NCBI RefSeq assembly: GCF_000381965.1
Contig: NZ_KB908461.1
Span: 62,001-126,000, forward strand
Reading direction: 5' to 3'
DNA from: Oceanimonas smirnovii ATCC BAA-899
GTDB lineage: Bacteria > Pseudomonadota > Gammaproteobacteria > Enterobacterales > Aeromonadaceae
Length of the DNA stretch: 64,000 nucleotides
The notes under the pieces were generated by a model. That model made no database searches. It was not told the DNA's origin and was given only the letters and a program-made list of their open reading frames with translations. How positions within the stretch are numbered: position 1 is the stretch's first letter; each line of letters begins with the position of its first letter. This document shows, piece by piece, positions 8,934 through 17,357 of this stretch. The translations under genes and the position numbers were made by a program.

Positions 8934-10706
8934 ATGGGAAATAAGGGATTGGCAACTCAACTTCAGCGCATCAGTGTAACACGACTGCTGTTTACTCTGG
9001 TGCTTTCAACCATACTCACCGCCTGTGGCAGTGGGTTTCTGCAGCCTGCCGTTACGCCGGAACCGGCACCAGACATGTTCAGCCCGCTGGTGCGTCCGGC
9101 AGATCAATACCGGGTTCAGGCTGATATCGCCACCGGTGACAATGCTTTTGCCTGGCAGGTGCTTACCATTCGCTCTTTGTTACAACAAGGCAGCCAGCAG
9201 GAAGCCGAAGCCAGATTGCAGGCGTTGCGCGCCACGGCAAGCCTGTCTCAGCAACCCGTGGTACAGCTGCTTGCTGCTGCCTCCCGGCTGACTCAAAACC
9301 AGCCAGCCGAAACCTTGTCACTGCTTGATAATATCGATACAGGGGCATTGTCATCTTCCGGTCAGGCCTACTGGTGGCTGCTCAAGGCCAACGGCCATGA
9401 GCAGCAGCGTCAGCCGGTGCAGGCTGCCCTGGCGCTGATTGCCCGTAATGAACTGCTGTCGGGCCCTGAGCAACGCCGGGACATTGATCGTATTTATCAA
9501 TTACTCAGTGCTCAATCTCCCTCCGTACTGCGCAGCGCTCAGAGCGATAACCTTTCGGCCACAGCCAACGGCTGGCTGCGCCTGCTGGCGATTCTGAACA
9601 GTCAGGACATTCCCGCCGAGCAAAAAAACTGGCAGCTGCTGTCATGGGAGCGCAGCTATAAGGATCATCCTGCCCGTATTTACCTTCCGCAAGTACAGGA
9701 CCAGGTGCAGGCACCTGGCTTTGATGCCAGCCATATAGCGGTATTGCTGCCGTTGTCGGGCCGGCTGGCAGAGCAGGGCGAGGCTATTCGTAACGGCATT
9801 CTCAGTGCCGGACAGGGACAATCGGCGCGAGTCAGCTTTTTTGATACTCAAAATCAGGACATGGCCGCTCTTTATCAGCAGATTATGCAGTCCGGCGCTG
9901 ATATGATTCTGGGCCCTTTATTGAAGGATAACGTAGATACATTGCTCAAGCTGGATCCGGCCTTACCGGTACTGGCGCTTAATCAGCCCGCTTACCAGCC
10001 GGAACTGGCTACTTTCTATTACTTTTCGTTAGCGCCCGAGGGTGAGGCAAGCGATGCTGCTCGCCGTATGTGGGAAGAAGGGCATCAGCAACCACTGATT
10101 TTTGCGCCCGATAATGAGCTTGGCCGGCGAGTCTCGGCAGAGTTCAACCGCCAGTGGCAAACATTTAGCGGTCAGCCGGCTGCCGTATCCTACTTCAGCA
10201 ATCAGGCCAGCATTGAAAAGGATGTGCGCAGAGCGCTCGGCAGCCATCATGCCGACTCGGTATTTATGCCCACCAATGCTGCCGAAACCCGCTTTATTCT
10301 TCCCTATTTTGATTTTGTGCGGGACAGTCGTGCCACACGCCTGCCGACCTATGTCATTTCACGCAGTTATATTCCTGCCGGTGAAGCCCCCATGGGCGAA
10401 CTGGCCGGACTGCGGCTGGCAGATATGCCCTGGATGTTTGATGGTGCACCTCAGCTGAAAGAAGAGATTCTCGGCTTGTGGCCGAGTGCTGGCAGCGCCT
10501 GGCTGCGACTGTTTGCTCTTGGCTATGACGCCCGGGCAATTATTCCCCAGCTGCCGGCGTTGCGTCGTGGTGCGCCCGGAGTACCGGGCCTGACCGGCGA
10601 GCTGACAGTATCACCGGAAGGCGTAGTACAGCGGCGCCTGCTATGGAGGGAGTACGACAATGGCAACTGGATACCGATCGGGGCAAACGCCGAACTTCAG
10701 GAATAA
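8934..10706 (+). CDS. lpoA: Penicillin-binding protein activator LpoA (lipoprotein)
   Basis: LpoA is an outer-membrane lipoprotein that reaches through the periplasm to activate PBP1A. The 590-residue product has a lipoprotein signal with lipobox LTAC (Cys31). Next comes an N-terminal TPR-like helical domain (about 60-240, many short Gln/Ala-rich helices). The C-terminal part is a periplasmic-binding-protein-like domain beginning at IAVLLPLSGRLAEQG (about 264) and including GPLLKDNVDTL. The ribosome-binding site is weak. The 3' end overlaps yraN by 47 bases in another frame. The neighbours (rsmI divergent; yraN, diaA, dolP downstream) match the E. coli yraL-yraP block. Confidence 0.95.
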   Translation: MGNKGLATQLQRISVTRLLFTLVLSTILTACGSGFLQPAVTPEPAPDMFSPLVRPADQYRVQADIATGDNAFAWQVLTIRSLLQQGSQQEAEARLQALRATASLSQQPVVQLLAAASRLTQNQPAETLSLLDNIDTGALSSSGQAYWWLLKANGHEQQRQPVQAALALIARNELLSGPEQRRDIDRIYQLLSAQSPSVLRSAQSDNLSATANGWLRLLAILNSQDIPAEQKNWQLLSWERSYKDHPARIYLPQVQDQVQAPGFDASHIAVLLPLSGRLAEQGEAIRNGILSAGQGQSARVSFFDTQNQDMAALYQQIMQSGADMILGPLLKDNVDTLLKLDPALPVLALNQPAYQPELATFYYFSLAPEGEASDAARRMWEEGHQQPLIFAPDNELGRRVSAEFNRQWQTFSGQPAAVSYFSNQASIEKDVRRALGSHHADSVFMPTNAAETRFILPYFDFVRDSRATRLPTYVISRSYIPAGEAPMGELAGLRLADMPWMFDGAPQLKEEILGLWPSAGSAWLRLFALGYDARAIIPQLPALRRGAPGVPGLTGELTVSPEGVVQRRLLWREYDNGNWIPIGANAELQE

Positions 10707-11043
10707 ACGACAATACGGCGCGCTGTATGAGCGCCGTGCCGAAGACTACCTTCGCGCTCAGGGACTGACGCCGGTACAACGCAACTATCAGTGCAAACCG
10801 GGTGAGATCGATCTTGTGATGCGCCAGGGCGACACCCTGGTGTTTGTGGAAGTTCGCTTTCGGCAACGGGAAGACTTTGGTGGCGCAGCCATGTCAGTTA
10901 CCTATGGCAAGCAACAAAAGTTACGCCGTGCAGCATTGTGTTATTTACAAATGAAAGGGCTGAATGAAGCCCATCAGTCCTGTCGTTTCGATCTGGTGGC
11001 CATTGACGGTGATCAGGTTAACTGGATACAAAACGCCTTTTGA
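10660..11043 (+). CDS. yraN: UPF0102 family protein YraN (nuclease-like fold)
   Basis: This 127-residue protein belongs to UPF0102, a restriction-endonuclease-like fold family without a settled role. The core [21 protein letters not shown] (cited here as GEIDLVM and FVEVRFR) carries the D and E-x-K/R-like residues of the PD-(D/E)xK fold, followed by [19 protein letters not shown] and a [10 protein letters not shown] strand. The ATG lies inside lpoA and is supported by alignment with the E. coli N-terminus, which is also about 25 residues before the conserved GD/GALYE region. It is probably coupled to lpoA translation. Confidence 0.93.
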   Translation: MATGYRSGQTPNFRNKRQYGALYERRAEDYLRAQGLTPVQRNYQCKPGEIDLVMRQGDTLVFVEVRFRQREDFGGAAMSVTYGKQQKLRRAALCYLQMKGLNEAHQSCRFDLVAIDGDQVNWIQNAF

Positions 11044-11051
11044 GGAATCTC

Positions 11052-11642
11052 ATGCAGGAAGAAATCAAAGCCAGCTTTACTGAAAGCATTCAGACCAAAA
11101 TTGCCGCCGCCGAGGCGCTGCCCGACGATATTCTGGCGGCGGCTCAGATGATGGTCATGTGCCTGCTCAACGGTAACAAACTGCTGGTATGCGGGAATGG
11201 CGGCTCCAACGCACTGGCCCAGCTGTTTGTCAGCGAGCTTATCAACCGCTATGAAACAGAACGCCCTGCGCTGCCGGCCATGTGTCTGACCCTGGATACC
11301 AGCAGCATCAGCGCCATTGCAGTGGACCATCACTTTGACGATGCCTATGCCCGCCAGATCCGAGCATTTGGACAAAGCGGCGATGTGCTGGTCGTTATCT
11401 CTACCAGCGGTCACAGCCGAAACCTGATCAAGGCCGCCGAGGCCGCGCTCAGCCGGGACATGACCATCGTCGCCCTGAGCGGCGGCGACGGCGGCGAACT
11501 GGCAGGCCTGCTTGGCCCCAATGATGTGGAAATCAGGGTTCCGGCACTGCGGGCACCGCGCATTCACGAGGTAAACCTGCTCACCCTGCACTGTCTGTGC
11601 GACCTGATTGACCGCACGCTTTTCCCCAGCCAGGAGGACTGA
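11052..11642 (+). CDS. diaA: DnaA initiator-associating protein DiaA
   Basis: DiaA is a SIS-domain tetramer that binds DnaA and promotes timely, synchronous initiation at oriC. The 196-residue product begins [16 protein letters not shown], matching E. coli MQERIKACFTESIQTQ, with GAGG 6 bases before the ATG; the in-frame ATG at 11040 overlaps the yraN stop and is less likely. SIS features are [14 protein letters not shown] and [15 protein letters not shown]. The closing [17 protein letters not shown] is typical. It follows yraN by 8 bases and precedes dolP by 3. Confidence 0.96.
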   Translation: MQEEIKASFTESIQTKIAAAEALPDDILAAAQMMVMCLLNGNKLLVCGNGGSNALAQLFVSELINRYETERPALPAMCLTLDTSSISAIAVDHHFDDAYARQIRAFGQSGDVLVVISTSGHSRNLIKAAEAALSRDMTIVALSGGDGGELAGLLGPNDVEIRVPALRAPRIHEVNLLTLHCLCDLIDRTLFPSQED

Positions 11643-11645
11643 TTA

Positions 11646-12224
11646 ATGAACAAGACACTGATGGTGATACTGACCTCACTCACCTTGCTGCAGGGCTGCG
11701 CCGGGCTGGTGGCCGCAGGCGGTGCAACCGGTGCCAACATGATCACCGACAGGCGCACCATAGGTACGCAAATCAGCGATCAAACCATTGAGATGCGTGC
11801 CCTTCACCGGCTGGGAGAAGAACAGCCCATGTGGGACCAGAGCCGTTTTGCCGCCATTGCCACTAACGGAAAAGTATTACTGATTGGTCAGACTCCCAGC
11901 GAGGAATACCGCACCCGGGCCGAGCAAATAGTGGCTGACGTACCCGGTGTTAAGGAAGTTTTTAATGAAATACGCACCGGTCAGCCTGTTTCTCTCAGCC
12001 AGCAAAGCAAGGACACCTGGCTTACCTCAAAAGTGAAAAGCACACTGCTGGCAGAAAAAAATCTTGACGGCACCAAGCTCAAGGTCGTGACTGAAAATAC
12101 CGAAGTATTTCTGATCGGTCTGGTAACCCGCAAGGAAGCGGATATCGCCGTGCAGCTGAGCCGTAACGTGGCTGGCGTATCCCGGGTGGTCACCGCGTTT
12201 GAATATATACAGCCGGCCCCTTAA
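11646..12224 (+). CDS. dolP: Division/outer membrane stress-associated lipoprotein DolP (two BON domains)
   Basis: DolP (YraP) is an outer-membrane lipoprotein that binds anionic phospholipid, collects at division sites and supports outer-membrane integrity. The 192-residue product has a signal peptide with lipobox LLQGC (Cys18). Two BON domains follow: about 45-113 (RTIGTQISDQTIEMRALHRL to VFNEIRTG) and about 122-190 (SKDTWLTSKVKSTLLAE to VVTAFEYI). AGGAGG lies upstream of the ATG, 3 bases after diaA. In enteric bacteria the gene is sigma-E controlled; I see no sigma-E site in the tiny gap here. Confidence 0.95.
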   Translation: MNKTLMVILTSLTLLQGCAGLVAAGGATGANMITDRRTIGTQISDQTIEMRALHRLGEEQPMWDQSRFAAIATNGKVLLIGQTPSEEYRTRAEQIVADVPGVKEVFNEIRTGQPVSLSQQSKDTWLTSKVKSTLLAEKNLDGTKLKVVTENTEVFLIGLVTRKEADIAVQLSRNVAGVSRVVTAFEYIQPAP

Positions 12225-12246
12225 GCCGGCAAAACGCGCAAACAAA

Positions 12247-12276
12247 AACGCAGCCTTGCGGCTGCGTTTTTTATTT
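12247..12276. terminator. Bidirectional terminator between dolP and sspB
   Basis: The arms AACGCAGCC/GGCTGCGTT close on TTGC, followed by TTTTATTT on the plus strand and TTTTTGTTT on the minus strand. It serves both convergent genes; the plus-side T-run covers the sspB stop codon. Confidence 0.9.
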
Positions 12277-12708
12277 AATGACTTTGAGGTTTGGTCTGCC
12301 TTTTTTAGGCGCAGGCGAAGACGGCTCAGACTCTGTTACGGACTCAGGCAATGTTTCTTCGCTGGCTGCTTCCAGCCAGGCCTCATAAGCCGGCTCCGGC
12401 GGAAAGAAAGTGCCGGCACCGTTTTCACGGGCCTGAATGGCCACCACTGCCGCCATCGGAATATACACCTGCAGCGGCTGGCCGCCAAAACGGGCATTGA
12501 AGCTGACCGCTTCATTGTCCATCTGCAGACCGAGCACAGCGCTGGGAGAGATATTCAGCACTATCTGACCGTCATTCACATACTGGCGCGGTACTTCGGT
12601 ATGAGGTACTTCAGCATTAACCAGCAGATGCGGCGTCAGATCGTTGTCCAGCAACCAGTCATAAAACGCCCGCAGCACATAAGGACGGCTTGGGGTCATT
12701 TCATCCAT
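12271..12708 (-). CDS. sspB: ClpXP specificity-enhancing factor SspB
   Basis: SspB tethers ssrA-tagged and other substrates to ClpXP. The protein starts MDEMTPSRPYVLRAFYDWL, aligned with E. coli MDLSQLTPRRPYLLRAFYEWL; a GTG two codons earlier is possible. The substrate-binding domain (about 1-110) contains DGQIVLNISPSAV, FNARFGGQP and ARENGAGT. A short acidic linker rich in Glu, Ser and Pro leads to the C-terminal ClpX-binding module RPNLKVIK, equivalent to RPALRVVK in E. coli. It begins 2 bases after sspA, giving the usual sspAB operon. Confidence 0.97.
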   Translation of the reverse strand: MDEMTPSRPYVLRAFYDWLLDNDLTPHLLVNAEVPHTEVPRQYVNDGQIVLNISPSAVLGLQMDNEAVSFNARFGGQPLQVYIPMAAVVAIQARENGAGTFFPPEPAYEAWLEAASEETLPESVTESEPSSPAPKKGRPNLKVIK

Positions 12709-12710
12709 GG

Positions 12711-13340
12711 TCACACCTTGCTGCTCAGATCACGCTCGGTTTCAGTCAGTGAGGCCTGAAAGGAATCCCGCTCAAACAGACGTACCATATACGCCTTGAT
12801 TTCCTTGGCGCCACGGCCGGACAGCTCTATGCCCAGAGACGGCAGACGCCACAGCAGCGGCCCCATATAGCAGTCAACCAGGCTGAACTCTTCACTCATA
12901 AAATAAGGATATTCGGCAAACACAGGCGCAATGGACAGCAGTGCTTCACGCAGCTCTTTACGGGCTTCATCCGCCTTGTCACCACGCTGAATGCGCTCAG
13001 CCAGCGCGTACCAGTCCTGCTCAATCCGATGCATCATCAGCCGGCTGTTACCTCTGGCCACCGGATAAACCGGCATCAGGGGCGGATGAGGAAAGCGCTC
13101 ATCCAGGTATTCCATAATGATATGAGATTGATAAAGCACCAGCTCACGATCCACCAGGGTGGGCAGAGTACCGTAAGGGTTCAGTTCCAGCATATCTTCG
13201 GGCAGGCTGTCAGGCTCTACCTGGCTGATTTCCACACTGACGCCTTTTTCTGCCAGCACAATACGTACCTGATGGCTGTAGATATCATCAGCACCGGAAA
13301 ACAGCGTCATGATGGAACGTTTATTGGCCGCAACTGCCAT
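12711..13340 (-). CDS. sspA: Stringent starvation protein A (SspA)
   Basis: SspA is a glutathione-S-transferase-fold protein that binds RNA polymerase sigma-70 holoenzyme and helps survival under starvation and acid stress. The 209-residue product starts MAVAANKRSIMTLFSG, nearly identical to E. coli. It shows the thioredoxin-like N-domain (to about 85, with LPTLVDRELVLYQS) and a helical C-domain. The conserved surface PHPPLMPVYPVARG known from E. coli SspA is intact. It sits between petC upstream and sspB downstream, an order also found in Pseudomonas. Confidence 0.97.
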   Translation of the reverse strand: MAVAANKRSIMTLFSGADDIYSHQVRIVLAEKGVSVEISQVEPDSLPEDMLELNPYGTLPTLVDRELVLYQSHIIMEYLDERFPHPPLMPVYPVARGNSRLMMHRIEQDWYALAERIQRGDKADEARKELREALLSIAPVFAEYPYFMSEEFSLVDCYMGPLLWRLPSLGIELSGRGAKEIKAYMVRLFERDSFQASLTETERDLSSKV

Positions 13341-13428
13341 TGAATCCTCCAGAAATCAAAAATGGGAACGGCAATGGAAGCATTATACCCCCATTGCCGC
13401 TCACCTGCTCAGCTCAGTCGACGTCGGC

Positions 13429-14163
13429 TCAGTGCACGTCGCGCCAGTATTCTTTCTTCAGCAGATAGGCAATGATGAAGAAGATAACCAGAAAGCCCAG
13501 CACCCAATAACCCATGCGCTGGCGCTCCAGTTTAACCGGCTCACCGGAATAGACCAGGAAGTTAACAATATCCAGTACTGCCTGATCATATTCAGCCGGG
13601 GTCAGCTCGCCATTACCATCAGCCTGAATACCCACCGGAGTGACCACTTCAACACCGTCAACCATGCGGGTTTCGGTTTTCAGATGGGCACTGCCCTGCA
13701 GCGGCTCCAGTACGTGAGGCATACCCACGGACGGGAACACCAGGTTGTTTACACCAAAGGGACGGGTCTCGTCCTTATAGAAAGAACGCAGGTAAGTGTA
13801 CAGCCAGTCGGCACCACGCACCCGGGCAACCAGGGTCAGATCCGGCGGTGCGGCGCCAAACCAGTTAGCGGCATCCGCTTCAGGAATGGCGTTTTCCATC
13901 AGATCCCCGATGGCAACACCGGTGAAGTTCAGGTTGGCCTGCATCACGTCTTCCGGAATACCCAGATCTTCGGCAACACGGTTATAACGCTGATACTGAG
14001 TGCTGTGACAGCCTGAGCAGTAGTTCATAAACAGCTTGGCACCGTTTTGCAGCGAGGCCTTGTCACTCAGATCGTAATCCGCCTCATCGAGGTGAACCTT
14101 TCCGCCGGCGGCAAAGGTCAGGGCCGGCAACAGTGCAAATAATGCAACAACTATCCTTTTCAT
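13429..14163 (-). CDS. petC: Ubiquinol-cytochrome c reductase, cytochrome c1 subunit
   Basis: Cytochrome c1 of the bc1 complex (complex III) passes electrons from the Rieske protein to soluble cytochrome c. The 244-residue product has an 18-residue signal peptide (ending TFAAG), the haem c motif CSGCH in MNYCSGCHSTQYQRYNR, a GVNNLVFPSVGMPHVLEPLQG stretch (only GMPHVLEPLQG need be noted) with the Met/His region, and a single C-terminal membrane anchor (MGYWVLGFLVIFFIIAYL) followed by KKEYWRDVH. It overlaps petB by 4 bases. Confidence 0.96.
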   Translation of the reverse strand: MKRIVVALFALLPALTFAAGGKVHLDEADYDLSDKASLQNGAKLFMNYCSGCHSTQYQRYNRVAEDLGIPEDVMQANLNFTGVAIGDLMENAIPEADAANWFGAAPPDLTLVARVRGADWLYTYLRSFYKDETRPFGVNNLVFPSVGMPHVLEPLQGSAHLKTETRMVDGVEVVTPVGIQADGNGELTPAEYDQAVLDIVNFLVYSGEPVKLERQRMGYWVLGFLVIFFIIAYLLKKEYWRDVH

Positions 14164-15377
14164 TTGAACGTTACCCTCTCTGGCAGCGGCTTGGTTTTTT
14201 CGTTTTTGCTGTAGAAGAACAACAGCACGAAGAAGGCAAAATAGCCGAACGACGTAATCTGTGCCAGCAGCGTCAGTACCGGCGTAGACGGCAGCGCGCC
14301 CAGAATACCCAGAATAATAAAGCAGATCACAAACTGAACGATGTTCAGCAGGTGCAGCTTGCTGCGATAGCGGAAGGAACGCACCTTGCAGCGATCCAGC
14401 CAGGGCAGCACAAACAGTACGGCAATGGACAGACCCATCAGAATAACGCCCATCAGCTTGTCAGGAACCGCACGCAGAATGGCGTAGAAGGGAGTGAAGT
14501 ACCATACCGGTGCAATATGCTCAGGGGTCTTCAGGCCATTGGCTGCTTCAAAGTTCGGCGCTTCCAGGAAGTAGCCGCCACCTTCAGGCATAAAGAAGAT
14601 CACGAACGCAAAGAAGAACAGGAAACCGGCCACACCCACAATGTCTTTCACGGTGTAGTAGGGGTGGAAGGGAATGGCGTCTTTTGGCCAGCCGTTCTCA
14701 TCCTTGTTTTTCTTGATATCGATACCGTCCGGGTTGTTGGATCCCACTTCGTGCAGCGCAACGATGTGCAGGAACACCAGGATCACCAGCACCAGCGGCA
14801 GCGCAATCACGTGCAGCGCAAAGAAGCGGGTCAGAGTCGCACCGGAGATAACATAGTCACCCCGAATCCACAGGGTCAGATCGTCACCAATAACCGGAAT
14901 GGCCCCGAACAGCGAGATAATTACCTGCGCACCCCAGAACGACATCTGGCCCCAGGGCAGCAGATAACCCATAAAGGCTTCCGCCATCAGTACCAGGAAG
15001 ATCAGCATGCCGAACAGCCACAGCAGTTCGCGCGGCTTCTGGTAAGAGCCGTAGATCAGACCACGGAACATGTGCAGATAAACCACCACAAAGAAGGCGG
15101 ACGCACCGGTACTGTGCATGTAACGCAGCAGCCAGCCGTACTCTACATCACGCATGATGTATTCGATGGAGGCAAAGGCACCTTCACCGGACGGGTTGTA
15201 ATTCATGGTCAGCCAGATACCGGTGAGGATCTGGTTTACCAGTACCAGCATGGCCAGTGAGCCAAAGAAGTACCAGAAGTTAAAGTTTTTGGGCGCGGGA
15301 TACTGACCTACATGCTTGTTGTAGGTCGCTGTCATCGGAATGCGCTCGTCGATCCAGCTTACGAGTTTACCCAGCAT
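14160..15377 (-). CDS. petB: Ubiquinol-cytochrome c reductase, cytochrome b subunit
   Basis: Cytochrome b is the membrane core of the bc1 complex and holds haems bL and bH and both quinone sites. The start at MLGKLVSWIDERIP (405 residues) has GGAG upstream and follows petA by 4 bases; longer frames to 15431 overlap petA. Two His pairs lie in helices B and D (LRYMHSTGASA and VVYLHMFRG; FFALHVIALP and LVFLHIVALHEVG). The Qo-site motif appears as PVWYFTPFYAILR, a bacterial variant of PEWY. About eight transmembrane helices are expected. Confidence 0.96.
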   Translation of the reverse strand: MLGKLVSWIDERIPMTATYNKHVGQYPAPKNFNFWYFFGSLAMLVLVNQILTGIWLTMNYNPSGEGAFASIEYIMRDVEYGWLLRYMHSTGASAFFVVVYLHMFRGLIYGSYQKPRELLWLFGMLIFLVLMAEAFMGYLLPWGQMSFWGAQVIISLFGAIPVIGDDLTLWIRGDYVISGATLTRFFALHVIALPLVLVILVFLHIVALHEVGSNNPDGIDIKKNKDENGWPKDAIPFHPYYTVKDIVGVAGFLFFFAFVIFFMPEGGGYFLEAPNFEAANGLKTPEHIAPVWYFTPFYAILRAVPDKLMGVILMGLSIAVLFVLPWLDRCKVRSFRYRSKLHLLNIVQFVICFIILGILGALPSTPVLTLLAQITSFGYFAFFVLLFFYSKNEKTKPLPERVTFK

Positions 15378-15381
15378 GGTG

Positions 15382-15972
15382 TTAGGCTCCTTCCTTGTCT
15401 TCACCCACCAGTATGGTGGCGTCGTTGACATAGTAATAAGGGGGAATGACCAGGTTCAGCGGAGCCGGAACTCCCTGGAACACACGGCCAGCCATATCAA
15501 ACTTGGAACCATGACAAGGGCAGAAAAAGCCGGCGCTCACACCCTGTACCTGCTCGCCAAAGCTGTCAGGCAGATAGGTGGGCGAACAGCCCAGGTGAGT
15601 ACACAGACCCACGGCCACAAATACTTCCGGCTTGATAGAACGGTATTCGTTCTGGGCATATTCCGGCTGTTGCGGCTGCTCGGACGCAGGATCCCGCAGC
15701 TGGTTATTATGCTTGGGCAGACCGTCCAGAATCTCCTGGTTACGGCGAACCACCCAAACCGGCTTGCCACGCCACTCAACCCGAATCAACTGACCGGGCT
15801 CCATTTTGCTGATGTCGACTTCTACCGGCGCGCCGGCGGCTTTTGCCTTGGCGCTGGGGTTCCACGATGCGATGAAAGGCACAGCGGCAAAAGCAGCTCC
15901 GACCCCACCCACGACTGTGGTTGACCAGGTCAGAAATCTGCGGCGACCGGTATCAACTGGCGCATTGCTCAT
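15382..15972 (-). CDS. petA: Ubiquinol-cytochrome c reductase iron-sulfur (Rieske) subunit
   Basis: The Rieske protein carries electrons from ubiquinol to cytochrome c1. The start at MSNAPVDTGRRRFLTW (196 residues) has GGGAGAG upstream. A twin-arginine export signal with the RRRFLT core is followed by a membrane anchor. The [2Fe-2S] ligand boxes are CTHLGC and CPCHGS, with the downstream Pro loop GVPAPLNL. It is the first gene of petABC and has a good promoter at 16087-16115. Confidence 0.96.
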   Translation of the reverse strand: MSNAPVDTGRRRFLTWSTTVVGGVGAAFAAVPFIASWNPSAKAKAAGAPVEVDISKMEPGQLIRVEWRGKPVWVVRRNQEILDGLPKHNNQLRDPASEQPQQPEYAQNEYRSIKPEVFVAVGLCTHLGCSPTYLPDSFGEQVQGVSAGFFCPCHGSKFDMAGRVFQGVPAPLNLVIPPYYYVNDATILVGEDKEGA

Positions 15973-16086
15973 CCAAAAACTCTCCCATTTGGTCTCCGCG
16001 CATTTATTTTTCGTTCCATGCATTGATACTGCTGTGTGACAACCGCGGCGGATATTCTGGTTTCAATTGCCACAAAAAACCCGGAA

Positions 16087-16115
16087 ATTCTAATGAAAAG
16101 CGCGCACTTTTACAA
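16087..16115 (-). promoter_or_regulatory. Predicted petABC promoter
   Basis: On the minus strand TTGTAA (16110-16115) and TAGAAT (16087-16092) are separated by 17 bp. The start point would give an untranslated leader of about 110 nt before petA. The rest of the roughly 250-bp gap between petA and rpsI holds only this promoter and the rpsI terminator. Confidence 0.6.
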
Positions 16116-16218
16116 GGACGCGCACCGTGTCACAGATCGCGAATATCAGGCTCAAATTTGTTTCAAATCAACAAATAAGCAACAATCAATCACGCTGCAG
16201 AAACGGGCTTTCGATCAT

Positions 16219-16246
16219 AAAAAAGCCCGGATAAACCGGGCTTTTT
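16219..16246 (-). terminator. Terminator after rpsI
   Basis: On the minus strand AAAAAGCCCGG TTTAT CCGGGCTTTTTT forms a strong hairpin with a T-run, 24 bases after the rpsI stop. It separates the ribosomal protein operon from petABC. Confidence 0.9.
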
Positions 16247-16269
16247 GATATACAAGACTGCAGTCCCAA

Positions 16270-16662
16270 TTAACGCTTGGAGAACTGGGGACGCTTACGC
16301 GCCTTGTGCAGACCAACTTTCTTACGCTCAACGCGACGGGCGTCACGGGTCACGAAGCCGGCCTTACGCAGGGCACCGCGCAGGGTCTCGTCATATTCCA
16401 TCAGCGCACGGGTAATGCCGTGACGGATGGCACCAGCCTGGCCTGAGATACCACCACCGGCGACGGTGATGTACAGGTCCAGCTTTTCGCTCAGCTCGGT
16501 CAGTTCCAGCGGCTGACGAACCACCATGCGGGCGGTTTCGCGACCGAAATACTGATCCAGTGAACGCTTGTTGATAACGATGTTACCGCTGCCCGCTTTT
16601 ACGAATACACGCGCAGTGGAGCTTTTGCGACGGCCGGTACCGTAGTATTGAGTTTCTGCCAT
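16270..16662 (-). CDS. rpsI: 30S ribosomal protein S9
   Basis: S9 is a small-subunit protein whose C-terminal Arg contacts the P-site tRNA. The 130-residue product matches the E. coli length, starts [15 protein letters not shown], contains [15 protein letters not shown] and ends with the basic RKRPQFSKR tail. It follows rplM by 15 bases in the standard L13-S9 operon. Confidence 0.99.
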   Translation of the reverse strand: MAETQYYGTGRRKSSTARVFVKAGSGNIVINKRSLDQYFGRETARMVVRQPLELTELSEKLDLYITVAGGGISGQAGAIRHGITRALMEYDETLRGALRKAGFVTRDARRVERKKVGLHKARKRPQFSKR

Positions 16663-16677
16663 TTGCCTAATCCCGCC

Positions 16678-17106
16678 TTAGATGTCCAGTACTTGAGGTT
16701 GTTGCGCAGCATGGTTGTGCTGGCTGCCCGCAAAGACTTTCATCTTGCGGTACATGGCACGACCCAGGGGGCCGCGAGGCAGCATGCCGCGTACGGCAGA
16801 CTCGATAACCATCTCGGGCTTGCGCTCGATCAGCTTTTCAAAGCTGATGGACTTGATGCCACCGGGGAAACCGGTGTGAGAGTAGTAAATCTTGTCTTCG
16901 GCTTTATTACCGGTTACCTGTACTTTCTCGGCGTTGATAACCACGATGTAGTCACCGCAGTCAACGTGAGGAGTGTATTCAGGCTTATGCTTACCGCGCA
17001 GGCGGCGGGCAATCTCGGTGGCCAGACGACCCAGAGTTTTGCCCTCTGCATCAACAACATACCAGTCACGCTTAACGGTTTCTGGCTTAGCAACAAAAGT
17101 TTTCAT
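16678..17106 (-). CDS. rplM: 50S ribosomal protein L13
   Basis: L13 is an early-assembly large-subunit protein. The start [20 protein letters not shown] gives 142 residues, equal to E. coli; an in-frame GTG/ATG further up to 17157 has no homologous residues. Conserved stretches include [25 protein letters not shown] and [11 protein letters not shown]. It is first in the rplM-rpsI operon, with a leader of about 130 nt that contains a hairpin, a possible site for L13 autoregulation as reported in E. coli. Confidence 0.99.
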   Translation of the reverse strand: MKTFVAKPETVKRDWYVVDAEGKTLGRLATEIARRLRGKHKPEYTPHVDCGDYIVVINAEKVQVTGNKAEDKIYYSHTGFPGGIKSISFEKLIERKPEMVIESAVRGMLPRGPLGRAMYRKMKVFAGSQHNHAAQQPQVLDI

Positions 17107-17141
17107 GGATGAACCCAAATTACTGAAAATGAATCCTACAC

Positions 17142-17157
17142 TTGCGCACATGCGCAA
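17142..17157 (-). promoter_or_regulatory. Palindrome in the rplM 5' leader
   Basis: TTGCGC-ACAT-GCGCAA is a perfect 6-bp-stem hairpin in the predicted mRNA, ending 35 bases before the rplM ATG. A CAGAC...GTCTG pair lies further 5'. It may be part of an L13-responsive leader; this is inference from position only. Confidence 0.4.
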
Positions 17158-17244
17158 AACACGATCAGACCTTCCGCCCCTTCGAGCAGTTGTCTGCTTA
17201 CTGTGATGCCACCTTATCGGCAGCTGTGTAACGTGGGCCGGGCG

Positions 17245-17250
17245 ATTATA
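17245..17250 (-). promoter_or_regulatory. Predicted rplM -10 box
   Basis: A perfect TATAAT on the minus strand lies about 140 bases upstream of rplM. The matching -35 region is weak (GTGATT or TGATTT at 16-17 bp). No other gene explains the 250-bp gap between rplM and zapE. Confidence 0.55.
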
Positions 17251-17357
17251 GGTAAAGTTGCCTTAAAAATCACCTGCTAATTTCAATGCCCGTTGAAACC
17301 GGCTGGCTCGCCCGCCCTTTTCCCGACCATGCCTCGGATCGGGGCCGCATATTGTGA

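Noticed and set aside
14133-15260. Plus-strand frame of 375 codons antisense to petB
   Set aside because: The translation is His/Gln-rich as expected from the complement of a membrane protein gene; no motif seen.
16036-16248. Small plus-strand frames between petA and rpsI
   Set aside because: They cover the petABC promoter and the rpsI terminator and have no ribosome-binding site.
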